Positions 50,979 through 62,640 are shown, counted from the first letter of the stretch. The stretch: 64,000 nucleotides of DNA from Membranipora membranacea (GCA_914767715.1 OU612067.1:3162001-3226000); one strand, 5' to 3'. Notes: generated from the letters alone by a model not told the origin. Program-made: numbers and translations.

Positions 50979-51350
50979 GAACAAGTATGATTTGCAGCTA
51001 CATTGGCGGTCTTGGTCGACCAAAACCGCCACTAAAAAGAGAACAAGTATGATTTGCAGCTACAGTGGCAGTTTTGGTCGACCAAATCCACCACTGTAGC
51101 TGCAAATCATACTCTACAAGTTAGACGCAGTAATTTTCTTTGACAATAGCTCATTGGAATTTGCAGTAGACCAAAACCGCCATAAATACAGGCACTGGGG
51201 ATATTATGTGGGAAAAATTGGCGGCTTTAGTCAACCGTAGTCTGACCCATCATGGATTCTTGCCAATTCGTAATTTTTTTGATTCTGTAATTGAGGGATT
51301 AATTGTCTACTGCAAATTCTAATGAGCTATTGTCAATGAAAATAACTGCA
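50979..51350. repeat. Cluster of direct and inverted repeats with a GTCGAC core
   Basis: GAACAAGTATGATTTGCAGC is repeated directly (50979 and 51041). The second copy is the left half of a nearly perfect 68-bp palindrome, 51046..51113, centred on TTTGGTCGACCAAA. A further inverted pair (GACAATAGCTCATTGGAATT at about 51141 and its complement near 51310-51345) surrounds diverged copies of the GGTCGACCAAAACCGCC core. It looks like several generations of one palindromic element. Confidence 0.75.
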
Positions 51351-52440
51351 TCAATTAAAAGTATTATCATCACTGTGAACGACTATGAATATTGGCATTG
51401 GTACTTTTGGATCTTTTAGGAAAATGAAATAACTGATAGCATCTTTTTCACCGTGCAGGTATAGGATGCATTTTTTCAAACTGCTGGTGAGTAGTCCTTG
51501 GACATGTTGAAATTTGTATTTCTTCTCCTTGGTGTATTGCTTTGAAATGAACACTGGGACAAACGGAAAGGTGAGGCAAACACCTGAAAGGATCACGTGT
51601 TGGTTTTGCCGAAATTTTCGGTCATGCAGATCAGGTCGCAGGTCAATGTGGGTCGGCTGATGTGAAAGGTTGATTAGACATTTAGCCAGTTTATCATTTT
51701 AGTTTAATTTGCCCAAATATCATTTATTTAGCAGTCGATTGTTTTGGAGCGCTTGAATTGGTTGGGTAGCGGATGGACGCTCTTTCTTTTTTACAGTTTT
51801 AATGGGCAAAAAATACATGGGAAATACAAAGATTTCAAAATCACCAGGCAAAAATAACCATTTGGTGCGGTCTGGTTTGAGTCATATGGTACGGGGATAA
51901 TTTCTCTCATGAGTCATCTTAATGGGTTTTTTGCTCATAAAACATGCGCCAGCTGTCATGCTATGGTTAAAAAAGTGATAGTAATTAATATAGAGGTGAT
52001 TCACATTCCACCCCACACGGTTTATTATATGACAGACTGAATTTTCTTTTGCTTGAGTTTGCAAAAAGTTATTTTGTAACATGAGCTGCGTGTTTAGTGG
52101 TGTATCACCCTGGGAAAATGGAGGGGTAGAGAAAAATAGACAAAAGCACTACAATGAAACCATTACCTAAGCTAATCCTGCTGTAATGTTATCAATATGA
52201 GTCATGCACACAGTATTTGGTTGATTTATTTTGGCAAAAAATATATCTGCGATTTACAATGGGAAGTAAATTGCATACGCACCAATTTGTGGTTTACTAA
52301 TTATCCGTCACTCATAGTGCTGACCGACTTATTAGTAACAATGACAGCTACATTCATCTTGTGGGATACCAAGCTATAGGTCACATAAAGTTATACTCTA
52401 CAACATCACATCACATATATCAAGTTCAAATACCATAACC
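51351..52440. other. Upstream flank of the NHL membrane protein gene
   Basis: No exon recognised. The leader immediately before the ATG at 52441 is AT-rich with CATCACATCACATAT; no certain TATA box. Confidence 0.4.
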
Positions 52441-55369
52441 ATGGCAGGACTGATCTATCTGTGCATCATATTATTCAACTGTCCCAGATCAACTCATAGC
52501 TTAGGGTGAGTATGATTTTCTGAGACCAAGTTTGGACCAGACCAATTTTTGCTCGGTCTTAGTTCTGACGTTCACCACATGATATTTCGGTATCAACATT
52601 TATAATATTGAGTCCTTATTACCTCATACTAATATCTAAACAAACTAAAGCGCGAGTTTGTGTAACTTATGCTATTATGTCCATCGGATGATTTGCCAGT
52701 GAATTTTTGTTTCTGTCCAACAATTGGCTATTTTAGGTTTGACACTGAATTGGAGATGACTACCTACATTACCACATCATCCAAGTATGCTGTACGTCAT
52801 ATTGAGCCAGATCTCTATTTACAAGGCAACTTGCTTTTCTCTGACTTGGAGACATTATCTACAACTGATGGACGAAATACTTCAGCCGTTACTTTCGCAT
52901 ACCAAGCCCGTGTATATGCGATAACTGGATTCACCCAAATCACCAAAACTGAAATTGTTTTCATTGATGTGAATAATCATTGTCTGAAACATTTCGACAG
53001 AACGACCAAAACTGCTTCTCACTTTATGGGAAACTGTACAGTATATGGCACAAGGGATGGGACAACTGAGGCCCTATTCTGCTATCCTACCAACATTATC
53101 CAAGACAAGCTAGATCCTTTTGTCCTGTACGTAACGGATTTCAACAACGGGGCAATAAGGATGGTTATCAACACATCAATCATGCCTCGGCGTGTTATCA
53201 CAATAGCGCAACGTAGCTATCACCACTATGAAGGAATAGTACAAGATACAATAAAAAAATGTCTATATATCGGACACGCAAGAGGTTTAGACAAATACAA
53301 TCAGATTACCGGTGAGCTGACTTTTCTTGCAGGAATACGCTTTATGGATCAGACTCCTGTCATTACTACAATCTCTGTCAGCGCATTATCTGGCATCGCC
53401 CTATCAGAGCATGAGACTATCATAGCTGCGGGGATGTTCAATGATAAAATGCTAGTTATTAGTCCTGCAGCAAATACGAGTTTCCTTTTATGCGCTTGGG
53501 ACAAGAGAGATACAAATAGTCACACAACGTCCTGCGAGTTTGAGGACCCGGCATCGGTGCTGATATTTCATGATGTTCTTTATATTGGTGAAAAGGGGAG
53601 AATCATCGCCATCAAGGGTCTGTACTAGCAAAACTACCAAGTTGCATAGCTGATTGTTTGCATAACTGATTGTTTTATTGAGTGGTTAAGAAATTTCGGA
53701 GCAAGTTTTTGCTTGATTCATTGATTGCTGCTTCATTGGTTCCTTGCTGTTTAGTGGATCGGTTCATGTTGATGATGATATTAACTTTTTTTAACCGTTC
53801 AAAATCGCCACATGAAAATATTATAAGAATGTTTTACAAGGAAAAATATTCATTATTTAAAGTATCATCAAGTTAAAAAGGAAATCAAAAATTTTAAACA
53901 AAAAATCTGATTCACACACTGTGCTTATGAAACATTAATTGGTTGAATGACTGCTTTGATCGGTTGTTTATGTAGCTTATATTGGTTGAATGACACTTTT
54001 ACGTGTTGATATGCTCATTTTAGGTGTAGGAGAAGAGCAACCTCTAACATCAACTATACCCACAACAATAACGGATGAGGGCAGAACTATCCAAATTACA
54101 ACTTTGTTGAACGTGGTATTGAATAACTCTACTGAAGGTATGATTAGTTATAAATTTCACCGTACACACATTAACACACATTAATTATGTTTTTATCTCA
54201 ACATTCCCAAATGAACCTGATTCAAACTCCCAAATCAAGTATTCATTGTAATTATAAGCTGAGTGGCTGATCTAACTTTGCCATGCATGTCTGATCAAGA
54301 GGCTATTCTCATTGGATGTCTTCATGCCAGCAATAACCTGATAGTCTTTGTATCATTTGTAGACGACATAAACAAAGAAAATACATCCCTTGGCATTTTA
54401 ATGCCACACATTTCTACAAGTCAAAGGACCACAAGTCTATCAACAAGTGGTAGGTCAATAGAATGAAACTCATTAAATTATTATCAAGTTATCAATAAAA
54501 AAACTAGTTAAGCTAAGGACTCTGAGAGGGATTAATTGAGAGATATATTTTGAAACGATACTATTCAGTACTTGTGGTTTGCAATTATGGTGCTTGTGAC
54601 ACCATTATTTAAGGGTGCCACAATATAGACTATGTTTGCAAATATCACATTATTCTTCATGAGCTGAAGCACTGTTGATGTTGAAAAGTATAATAGCTCT
54701 CAGGTATCCTTAGTTACCAATTACCAATACCTCTCACAATAGCTTGCATATCATGCAGCGATTCATTTCCCACAATGTTGGAGATTGTCAAAATTGATTG
54801 GAATGAATGAATCATTTCAGGAGATAGATTGTCACTACAGAAAATAGTCCTTATCTCCTGTGTGGCAGTATTATCTCTCATAGTTGTCGTACTGGTGTCC
54901 AGAAATATCCTGAGAGCTCATTTATCAGGAATAGATAATACAAAAAGGTATGTACTTCAACAATCAACTGGAATGTGAGTTTTTACGATTTTACGTTTGG
55001 TCGATAATCCCGCATTCAGAATAGCGCCTTCCCCACTGCGGCTCAAACAGGGAAGGGAAGCAACTCCGAATGCAGAAAAATGGATTAGACTTGATGTTAT
55101 AAGTACACTTTCCAACTTAATTAGTTTCTCTTTGTAGAATGAATAGAAACATAATGGAAGAAGAAATTGAGATTCAAACACAAGAAACGACTGTACTGAG
55201 TGAGAACCCATCACAAACTAGTGTGCACATCAATGAACCTCAACAGATTTGTATCAGCTCTTCCCTAAACAATCAAGCGAATACTGCAGAATATATGTCA
55301 CTAAAGCATGACCATGCTGAAGCACATGTGTATGCTACTATTAGAGCTAACAAGAACCATATTGAGTAA
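52441..55369 (+). CDS. Type I membrane protein with NHL beta-propeller ectodomain and ITAM-like tail
   Basis: Exons 52441..52505, 52737..53617, 54024..54137, 54363..54449, 54821..54947 and 55138..55369 join in phase to 501 residues. Exon 1 encodes a signal peptide (MAGLIYLCIILFNCP). Exon 2 encodes almost the whole ectodomain with NHL-repeat signatures, such as FIDVNNHCLKHFDRTTK followed by DGTTEALFCYP and VLYVTDFNNGAIRMV, typical of secreted six-bladed propellers. Exons 3-4 are a Thr/Ser-rich stalk. Exon 5 carries the membrane helix (about residues 391-409, IVLISCVAVLSLIVVVLV) and a basic stop-transfer segment. Exon 6 is the cytoplasmic tail, with Tyr477 in YMSL and Tyr490 in YATI, 9 residues between the two boxes, as in an ITAM. 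Six N-glycosylation sequons are all extracellular. The donor after exon 2 (GTCTGT) is weak; reading through it gives a stop within 11 bases (TAG 53626..53628) and thus a secreted isoform. Probably a receptor; ligand unknown. Confidence 0.85.
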
Positions 55370-55799
55370 GGCATAATGAATAATTTAGCTATTCTAGGCC
55401 AAGTTGATGTACCCAAAACCTTTCTATAGAAAGAACGGAGAGTCTTTTATCCATCTGTATAAGGTAGTGGTCATTTCATGAAGTTCCTTTGCTTGCCCAC
55501 AGTTTCCTATTGTTACGGATATATTTCATACAGCTAATCCTTATCGTAAAGTTTTTCTCGATTAACGGGTATTTAGCAGCAGTACAAAAACTATTTGCTT
55601 TTGATAAATATATAACAATTAGAAGTCTACAGTTCAATCACTAATCTGTACATATTGTTCGTAATTATTTATCAGTCAAGAATTATGTTCCTGAATATAG
55701 CACTTAACTCTGATATTTACCAAACATATTAGACTAAAGAAGATATTTCATATCAATATCCTGGTTTACGTACCATAGTAATCATTCTGCTATAAAGTT

Positions 55800-55805
55800 A
55801 ATAAA
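55800..55805 (+). terminator. Polyadenylation signal of the NHL membrane protein gene
   Basis: AATAAA about 430 bp after the TAA at 55367..55369, just before the inverted LINE fragment. Confidence 0.45.
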
Positions 55806-55845
55806 AATGGTCCAATAAGATATTGACCATCATAAATACTTCTAG

Positions 55846-57603
55846 TTAATTATTCAGGTCTGCGTACCTCACTCTCTGCCATCTATCATTGGAGAAACTC
55901 ATCATCAGTCTGACGAGACTAGGACTGGTATTTAAGGCTAGAAGTTTTTGAATAGCAATGTGTGGAAGCATTTTATCAAAAGCTTTGCTGAAATCCAGCA
56001 TCAAAGCCTGAACAGCAACATTCTGTTTATCATCAAGACTAGATGCAATTTCCGTTGTAAACTTCACTAGAGCGTCAGTGGTGCTCATTACTTTAGTATA
56101 TGCATACTGATCATCAGAACTGGGGAGTTCCGACTTGATCAGCTCAGATATGATTTTCTCCGTAACTTTTCCTACATGGAAGAGCAACGAGATAGGTCTG
56201 AGCTGCTTGAAGGTAATGAAATGGGGAAATGACTGCTTTCAAGAACTTTGAGGATTATATTAGTTATTGGAAGTGACAACAGATGTGCGTTGTTTTTGGT
56301 GACCCAGCTAGGATAATCCTCTCTATTAGTAGACTTGTGAGTGTTTATACCTCTAAGATGTTTGAAGACTTCCATTTCATTAACAGAGACAGAAACACAA
56401 TCATCAGGTAAAGAAGGGTATATGGGCACATAGCTTTGATGTCCATCGAGGTAATAGGTGTTTAACTGTTCTACAAACTGAGAGTGGGACAGCCAGTTAC
56501 CATTCATCGATATGAACGGTGCAGGATGTGCATTCTGCCAGTCTCCAGTGAGCTGTTTGAGGTTTTTCCACCAGCTTTTTCTACCTTGAACAGTCTCAAT
56601 CACATTATCCGAAGTCTGTTTAGCCAATTGTGATGACAGCATCTTGGCCAAGAATTTCCAGGTTGGGTTGTTTTTCTTATGAGCGCTCTGTTTAGCGCGC
56701 TGAAGTTTGCGGATTAGTGGTGATGTTAATACCGGTTTCCCAGAAGGAACGCGCATGCTCCTAACTGGACAATGTTTCTCTAGAATACTATTGATAGTAT
56801 TGGGAAGGATATCAACCTTCTCATCAGCTGTGTTTGCATTGAATAGATTTGACCATGAGAGGGAGGACAACTCTCTTGTTATAGCTACTTTAGAGGCAGG
56901 AGTGATGTTGCGTTTTCTTATGGTACTGTGATTCGGAGCTCTCTTACTATTTACCGAAGGCACAGAAATGGCACAGTGATCGTTTGTCAAATTTGGTGGC
57001 AAAGACACACAACCCGATTCAACGTACTCAGCAATATCTGTGAATATGAGATCTAAACAACTGTCATATCGAGTAGGGAATTTCACTATATTCTGTTGAA
57101 CTGGGATAATGTTTGTTATTGACTCAGTATCCAGGTCGTTAAAATCTCCACAGATGAATAATTTTGCTGATGAGTGCTTATGCAGTAGTTTGGAAACAGT
57201 GGATATAATGTGGTCCACTGTCCCATCCTTTGACAATTTCGGCAAACCTGGAGGGTGGTAAATTACAGCAAATATAACTAATGGCATGTTTGCTTGGTGA
57301 ATCATAAACCAGTAGGCAGATACAGATCGGTCAGAATATGTACATACATAGCTTCTGCACTGAAAGTGTATCCCTGGCATAAACAGCTACACCGCCACCT
57401 GTGCGTTTGTTGGCTCGATGGCATGTATGTAATTTGAATCCATCAATATTATGAAGACGCTCCTTATCTGAAGTAAGCCAAGATTCAGTCAGAAATATAA
57501 GATCATAGTGCTTCGCTAGAACTTTTAGCTCATTATACTTCTCTAGATTTAGTGATCTGATATTATGGAGGTATATTGAAGGAAGAACGCAGTTTTCGGA
57601 CAC
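55846..57603 (-). mobile_element. Non-LTR retrotransposon fragment: endonuclease, linker and start of reverse transcriptase
   Basis: Three overlapping - strand frames follow one protein. The first is an AP-like endonuclease N-terminus (57603..57331: IYLHNIRSLN, LTESWLT, GGGVAVYARD). The second is the rest of the endonuclease and the linker (57380..56172: ICGDFNDL, DLIFTD, NDHCAISV). The third is the reverse transcriptase start with motif A (56187..55846: DFSKAFDKM). At least two frameshifts break it. It stops before the YxDD active-site block, so it is cut at the 3' end, unlike the usual 5' truncation of LINEs. Superfamily is probably jockey/CR1/L2-like. Inactive. Confidence 0.88.
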
Positions 57604-58246
57604 ATTGTTGTTTGTGTTGAAATTCTCTAGTCAATCGGAACTTGAGGGTGAAGACTCAGTTGCATGAACAGATCTAGAGAGCATTGCATGAGATAATTTC
57701 AGATATACTGATTACATGAGCACCTTTTTTATAAAGAGTAGTGTCAGTATCATGACTTTCAATCTGAAGAACAAATTTTGCAACCAAACATTGCTGGGCA
57801 ATACCCAATATTCAGCCATCAAAGAACATCATTTGATTGCCACTGAATGTTATACTGGTTATGCTGAAAGTCTCAGCTAGTGAATCAGTCACATTTGTTT
57901 GCGGTTTTGTCATTTGCATATCTGTGCAGTGCTATAACAGTGCGGAGGTCAACAAATTTTTAAGTAAAGTATCAAAATTTAGTCTAGGGTTAGATTATTC
58001 TAGATTTAAATGAAACACAGTATTAATTACTGTATTATTGCCACTGTATATGTGCTTGCGTAGACAATCAACAGCTTAACTGGTGTTGGATGATGGAAGC
58101 ATTTTGACTTGAGGATAAGAGTGAGCAACTCCGTTCATTCCAAAAATTCCATTCATTCCAAAATATTGTGATAGTTAGGTTTTTTCCCCAATGGATAGAC
58201 TTAGAGGATTGGTTTTCCAAAACCAGAGTGGATTCATTGGTTCATA
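57604..58246. other. Spacer between the LINE fragment and FKBP14-like copy 3
   Basis: The last about 125 bp resemble the upstream flank of copy 2 (AGCAACTCCGTTCATTCC near 58124; TTTTCCAAAACCAGAGTG near 58213). No gene seen. Confidence 0.45.
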
Positions 58247-61194
58247 ATGAAGATGTTACTACTGGGTGCTCTGGTAATCAGTCTGTGTCATTATGTTGTG
58301 TCTATTGAGGAGGATGACTATGGTAACGATCTTAAGATAGAAGAACTGAAAGAGGTAGATTGTGAAAGCACAGCCGATGCTGGAGATGTGCTCTCTGTGC
58401 ATTACACTGGTACTCTCACTAACGGCAAACATCTATCCTCCAGGTGAGGTATCTTCCACAGTGTCTCCGTGTCACATGCTTGGCAGGTGTTATCTGTTGT
58501 AACCACTCACTTATTGATGTGCTGACAGTTGCATGCTGAGATATGGACACATGGAAAATAGATGATTGCTATGGTTGCACCACCCTACCCATGGAATGTT
58601 TTGTAAGCAGTTTGGAGATATACTATTTGGTGTTCATCTGATTCTACGTATTTTCTGTAGTCGTGGGGGACAGCCTTTTGAATTTACCATTGGAGATGAT
58701 GTGATGGTTCAGGGATTTGAAGAAGGAATTATGGGTATGTGCCCTGGGTCGCGAAGGAAAATCATCATCTCACCGCACTTCAACTATGATGATCAGGTTG
58801 CAGGTACGTTATCTGTCTATTCTTTCTTTATTATCTATATCCTTTACCCGCAAAGCTCAATGTGATATTCATGCATCATTTGATCATCCGATAATTAATA
58901 CAAATATGTATTTGTATCATATATATATATGTGGATTTTTACCAGGTGTTTCAAAAAGAAAAAAATCCTAGTAGTTAGATTGACCTAACACCGATGTTGT
59001 TGATAAAATCATGAAACGTGGTAATTTGATCTTGCTCGGTTGAATTTTTACATGCCATGTAGACTAACTATAATATTTATTATTAAATTTGAGTTGGCCA
59101 AAACTCATAACTTTATCACAACTATCATATGAAATAGTCAGAATTTCTACCTATTCAAAGTGGTTTCTGATACCATGATTTCCTTGTTTATTTCAAACAA
59201 TGTGCCAACAAGTTGATACTTCCATATGCAATTTGTTTTGGCAAGTTCAGCCTTTGTTATAACTAGAAAGGAGAAAAATACAGCTGTCATCGTGTGGCCA
59301 ATGACACTTCACATTGATATAAGAAGGATGAATGGTTTAAGGGAATGAACCTTGAGGGAAAGAAAAAGTAAAGTTGTTTCTACAAAAACACTTGATGGTG
59401 ATCTACCATAATCTTCACAAGTTATAATTTATTTATTCCCTTACAAACTGACACAGTTCTTTCTAAGGATCTACTACCTGAATCAATTGAGACTCAGACT
59501 TAGCTGAAGGTTCTGTATTAGCCACAAAGTTATGTCTGCTTTATATTCATTCACTCTGATGTAGTAATGATATTAGAGTAATTTTTGATTATTTCAGGAA
59601 AAGATCCCCCACCTGGTGATACTCTAATATTTGATGTAGAACTTCTCGAGATTAAAGGCCACAAAGAGCGCCAAGATCCAGACCAGGGGAATGTGTTCAC
59701 AGCTATGGACACAAACGAGGACAACCACCTAACTCCTGATGAGGTGAGGGGACCTATCTTCTATCAGAAAATGGATGATTAGTAGTTGGTGAGGTTAGAC
59801 GCATGTCAAGGGATCAGCAAATATTGACTCTCTTTACACTGTTGGAAAGCTGATGAGCTTCTTAGGCTGGTTGGAAAGTTCTCACATACCAAGGTTTGCC
59901 AACTAGCTGTTTTACATACAGGCAGTACCAACAGATTTTGACAGTGCATAGAAGGTATGCTGAATTGAGTGTAACGGAATTCCCTAAAAGCCTATTGTAT
60001 ATGTGAACTTCCAAAAAGTTTGTAATAATGACATTTATAGCTTGGATGATCTATGGTTAAATGATTTATGCGCCTTATTGTTGAAAGCTGTTGTACCCTA
60101 GGGGAGTAAACATTAACTACTTTATAGAATTGTGTTTAGCTAGATCGGGTGACTAAGTATTAGCTATAGCTGAAATTTTGCTCAGTTCAATCTCTTTGCA
60201 TTGATTCATGGTTTAAAGCAGAATTGTTGTGTATTATGCGATGGTTTGCCCGTCGAAGTATCCTTCTCTATCACAGTGTTTCATGGATTACATTAAATAT
60301 CATACTAAGAGTTTATACATTAGCCGTAGTCACAATACTCTTTAACAAAATTACTGTTGCCTTTACAAATGTTTGACATTTAGAATATCTGAATATTGCT
60401 TAGCCAGGCTGTAATATATCCGCTCAATTCAAATTTACACCATCATAGCTGTCTTGGGATGTCGAAACAAGCTAGCTAATTCAAAAGAAATATCATCATT
60501 CCAACTTCACTCGGGTACAAGACTCATTTGTATTCATAGAATCGAACAAAATGACTTACTTTGGGCCATGTAAATTCCACCTAAGAATTTTATCGTTCAG
60601 AAATAGACTCTCTGTCTATATTGGTTTCGAAATTGGTAATCAATCAATTAATCACTATTTTATAGCTACATGAATTTTGACCAATTTTAGTTTTGTTTTT
60701 TGAAAACTTGACCAAACTCTGTTTCTTAGACTTTTTTAAACCTTTTCTTGCAGTCACCATAATTAGCCGACTTTTCATCTCAATTTTGTAAGTTCTCATT
60801 GGCCTCAAGCACTGAACAGGCAAAAGAGTTCATAAAAATAAATTAAAGACTAAGATAAGGAGAAGACTAGGATAAGGATAGGAGAGAGTGACTTTCTGTA
60901 ATCCATTTTTATGGTAAGACACGACAAGATCATATTATACCAAGGTGAGTGAAATGCCTACGGCAAGAGGTGATACACCATTCTGTGCAATCTTCTCTTT
61001 GCCATTTCTTTGACTTTGTAATGTTTGGTTTGTAGTTGAGGAAGTATTTCGAGGCTCAGGACCAGCATACTCCTGAGCGTACTCATGACGACCCGACACC
61101 GATAATCGAAAAGCTTATGGAAAATGACGATAAGGATAAGGATGGCTTGATATCTTTTGAAGAATTCTCAGGTCCAAAACACGATGAATTTTGA
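58247..61194 (+). CDS. FKBP14: FKBP14-like protein, copy 3, diverged pocket (HDEF tail)
   Basis: Exons 58247..58443, 58661..58803, 59598..59743 and 61036..61194 give 214 residues with the same intron phases as copies 1 and 2. The signal peptide is MKMLLLGALVISLCHYVVS. The FKBP fold is recognisable, but pocket residues are changed. KQFDS is KHLSS (Phe-Asp lost), VIQGW is MVQGF (Trp to Phe) and PPHLGYGD is SPHFNYDD, while the Tyr of HYTGTL is kept. Both EF-hand loops persist (DTNEDNHLTPDE, DKDKDGLISFEE). The tail HDEF replaces HDEL and may still bind the retrieval receptor, perhaps weakly. Isomerase activity is probably low or absent, with calcium binding kept. A last intron of 1.3 kb is longer than in the other copies. 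Confidence 0.92.
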
Positions 61195-61519
61195 ATTAAA
61201 TTTAATTCACTGTTGTCAGTTAAAAAAATCTTGTTTGATAGTGAGATAGTGAGATAGTGATAACTTTATTTTGTGGATAATATTACAAAAATACAAATCT
61301 ATGCGTTTCCTTGGGCTACTTTGATAGATACGTTTTTCTAGCACAGATTGTTTTCTGTCTGACAAAATAATTTTATCAATTTGTCCGTAGCTAGGTAGTC
61401 ATATTGTTTTAATCATTCCACTAACTCACAATTTTTTGTAATGCTTATGGTTGACAAATACACTTTAGCTGCTCTGCTAAAACACTTGATCAATTTCTAT
61501 TTTGGCTTAACATGTTGTT
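61195..61519. other. 3' flank of FKBP14-like copy 3
   Basis: TCTGTCTGACAAAATAATTT and GTCCGTAGCT.AGTCAT match the 3' flanks of copies 1 and 2 in order, so the tandem duplication included the 3' UTR. No AATAAA was recognised. Confidence 0.5.
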
Positions 61520-62230
61520 CAATTTTCATCACCATGTCCTGACAGTGTGGGGGTTTTCGCCTGACTCCTAGTTCCACCAAACTGTTCCACCTTACTCAAT
61601 GACTTGTATCACTTTGATCTAGATCAATCCAGTGGAGGTCAGCAGTGATGGTGTCTGTCCAGTGTTGTTTTTGCCGTCCAAGCCCTATGCTTCCCTCCAC
61701 CCTCATCTCATACTCTCTCCAGATATCTTCATCTCTCTCACGTCAACAACGCTAACCATTCCATTCTAGCCTCTTTTTTCTCCATCTGTGTTTGGCATAA
61801 TACTTGCTTCTGCTGTTATCTCTTCATTTCTTCTGTGTCCGTCTGAACTTACCTCCGTGCAGTACCTTAGCAAACACATCTCACAAGAGCTAACCCCGTC
61901 TATGATGGTTCCTGTTTTGGTCCAAGGTGCATTCCCATACGTCAGGGCTGGCTGTACAGCAGTCTTGTAGATGAGACTTTCAGGTGTTCAGAGTACTACA
62001 CTTCGATCCCGCCATTCATTCCATGCCACGTCGCTCAATCTCCTTACGGCTTCCTCATTCCTGGTGGATGGTAAAACTCAAGTACTTGACCGCGTGCATC
62101 AGATAGTACTTCTCTTCTGAGTTATACTTCTTCAACAAGAGGTTGCCATCCTCACCTGCTTTTGATAGACATTCTGTCTTTGATCTGCTTAGCTTGAGTT
62201 CTGATATTTACAAATGCTATCACTGAGTAC
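61520..62230 (-). mobile_element. Decayed LINE: reverse transcriptase C-terminal half to element end
   Basis: Reading the - strand from 62230 down, broken frames give LKLSRSKTECLSKAGEDGN, then KYLSFTIHQE, EIERRGME, LIYKTA-type and QPALTYGNA-type blocks. The C-terminal domain (WRKKRLEWNG, EMRVEGSIGLGRQKQHWTD, ITADLHWIDLD) ends before 61520. These are the thumb and C-terminal hallmarks of non-LTR retrotransposons. Several stops and frameshifts make it inactive. Confidence 0.75.
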
Positions 62231-62256
62231 CAAACCAATCTAGGTCTTGACTTACT

Positions 62257-62640
62257 TTGACTTATGCAGATTCAGTTTGTTCAAACATCCTGAGAGCTTC
62301 TAATCATCGTATTTCGTGTACAACACGCCTCCACTCAACTCTATCCTGTGACATTTCAAGATCTTGGTTCAGGGAGAGATCTACTTTCTCGAGGTCTTTC
62401 AGGCGGCGCTTCACTCATGTTAATCTCTGTCCACCTCTGGGCTTCTTGGTTTCGGTGTTGATTATGTCATTGATGACTTGGCTAGCTGGTGTTTCTGGGA
62501 TTAGATGGTTTACGTGGCCAAACCATCTGACACATCTTGCTGATATTTGCGTGCTCCATGGTATGAGGCCAGTTCGTCTGTAGACTTCGCCACCTGATAG
62601 TTTGTTTGGCCATCTGATTGTGAGATGACATCGTCACAGC
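62257..62640 (-). mobile_element. Second LINE C-terminal fragment
   Basis: On the - strand: VRWFGHVNHLIPETPAS, TKKPRGGQRLT, LKDLEKVDLS and DRVEWRRVVHE, the usual C-terminal block of a non-LTR element. Because it lies upstream (on the - strand) of a fragment holding an earlier part of the reverse transcriptase, it must come from a different copy. Confidence 0.75.

Noticed and set aside
52441-55369. Calling the NHL gene a PAL lyase
   Set aside because: The propeller pattern matches general NHL repeats, and the metal-binding histidines expected for PAL are not visible.
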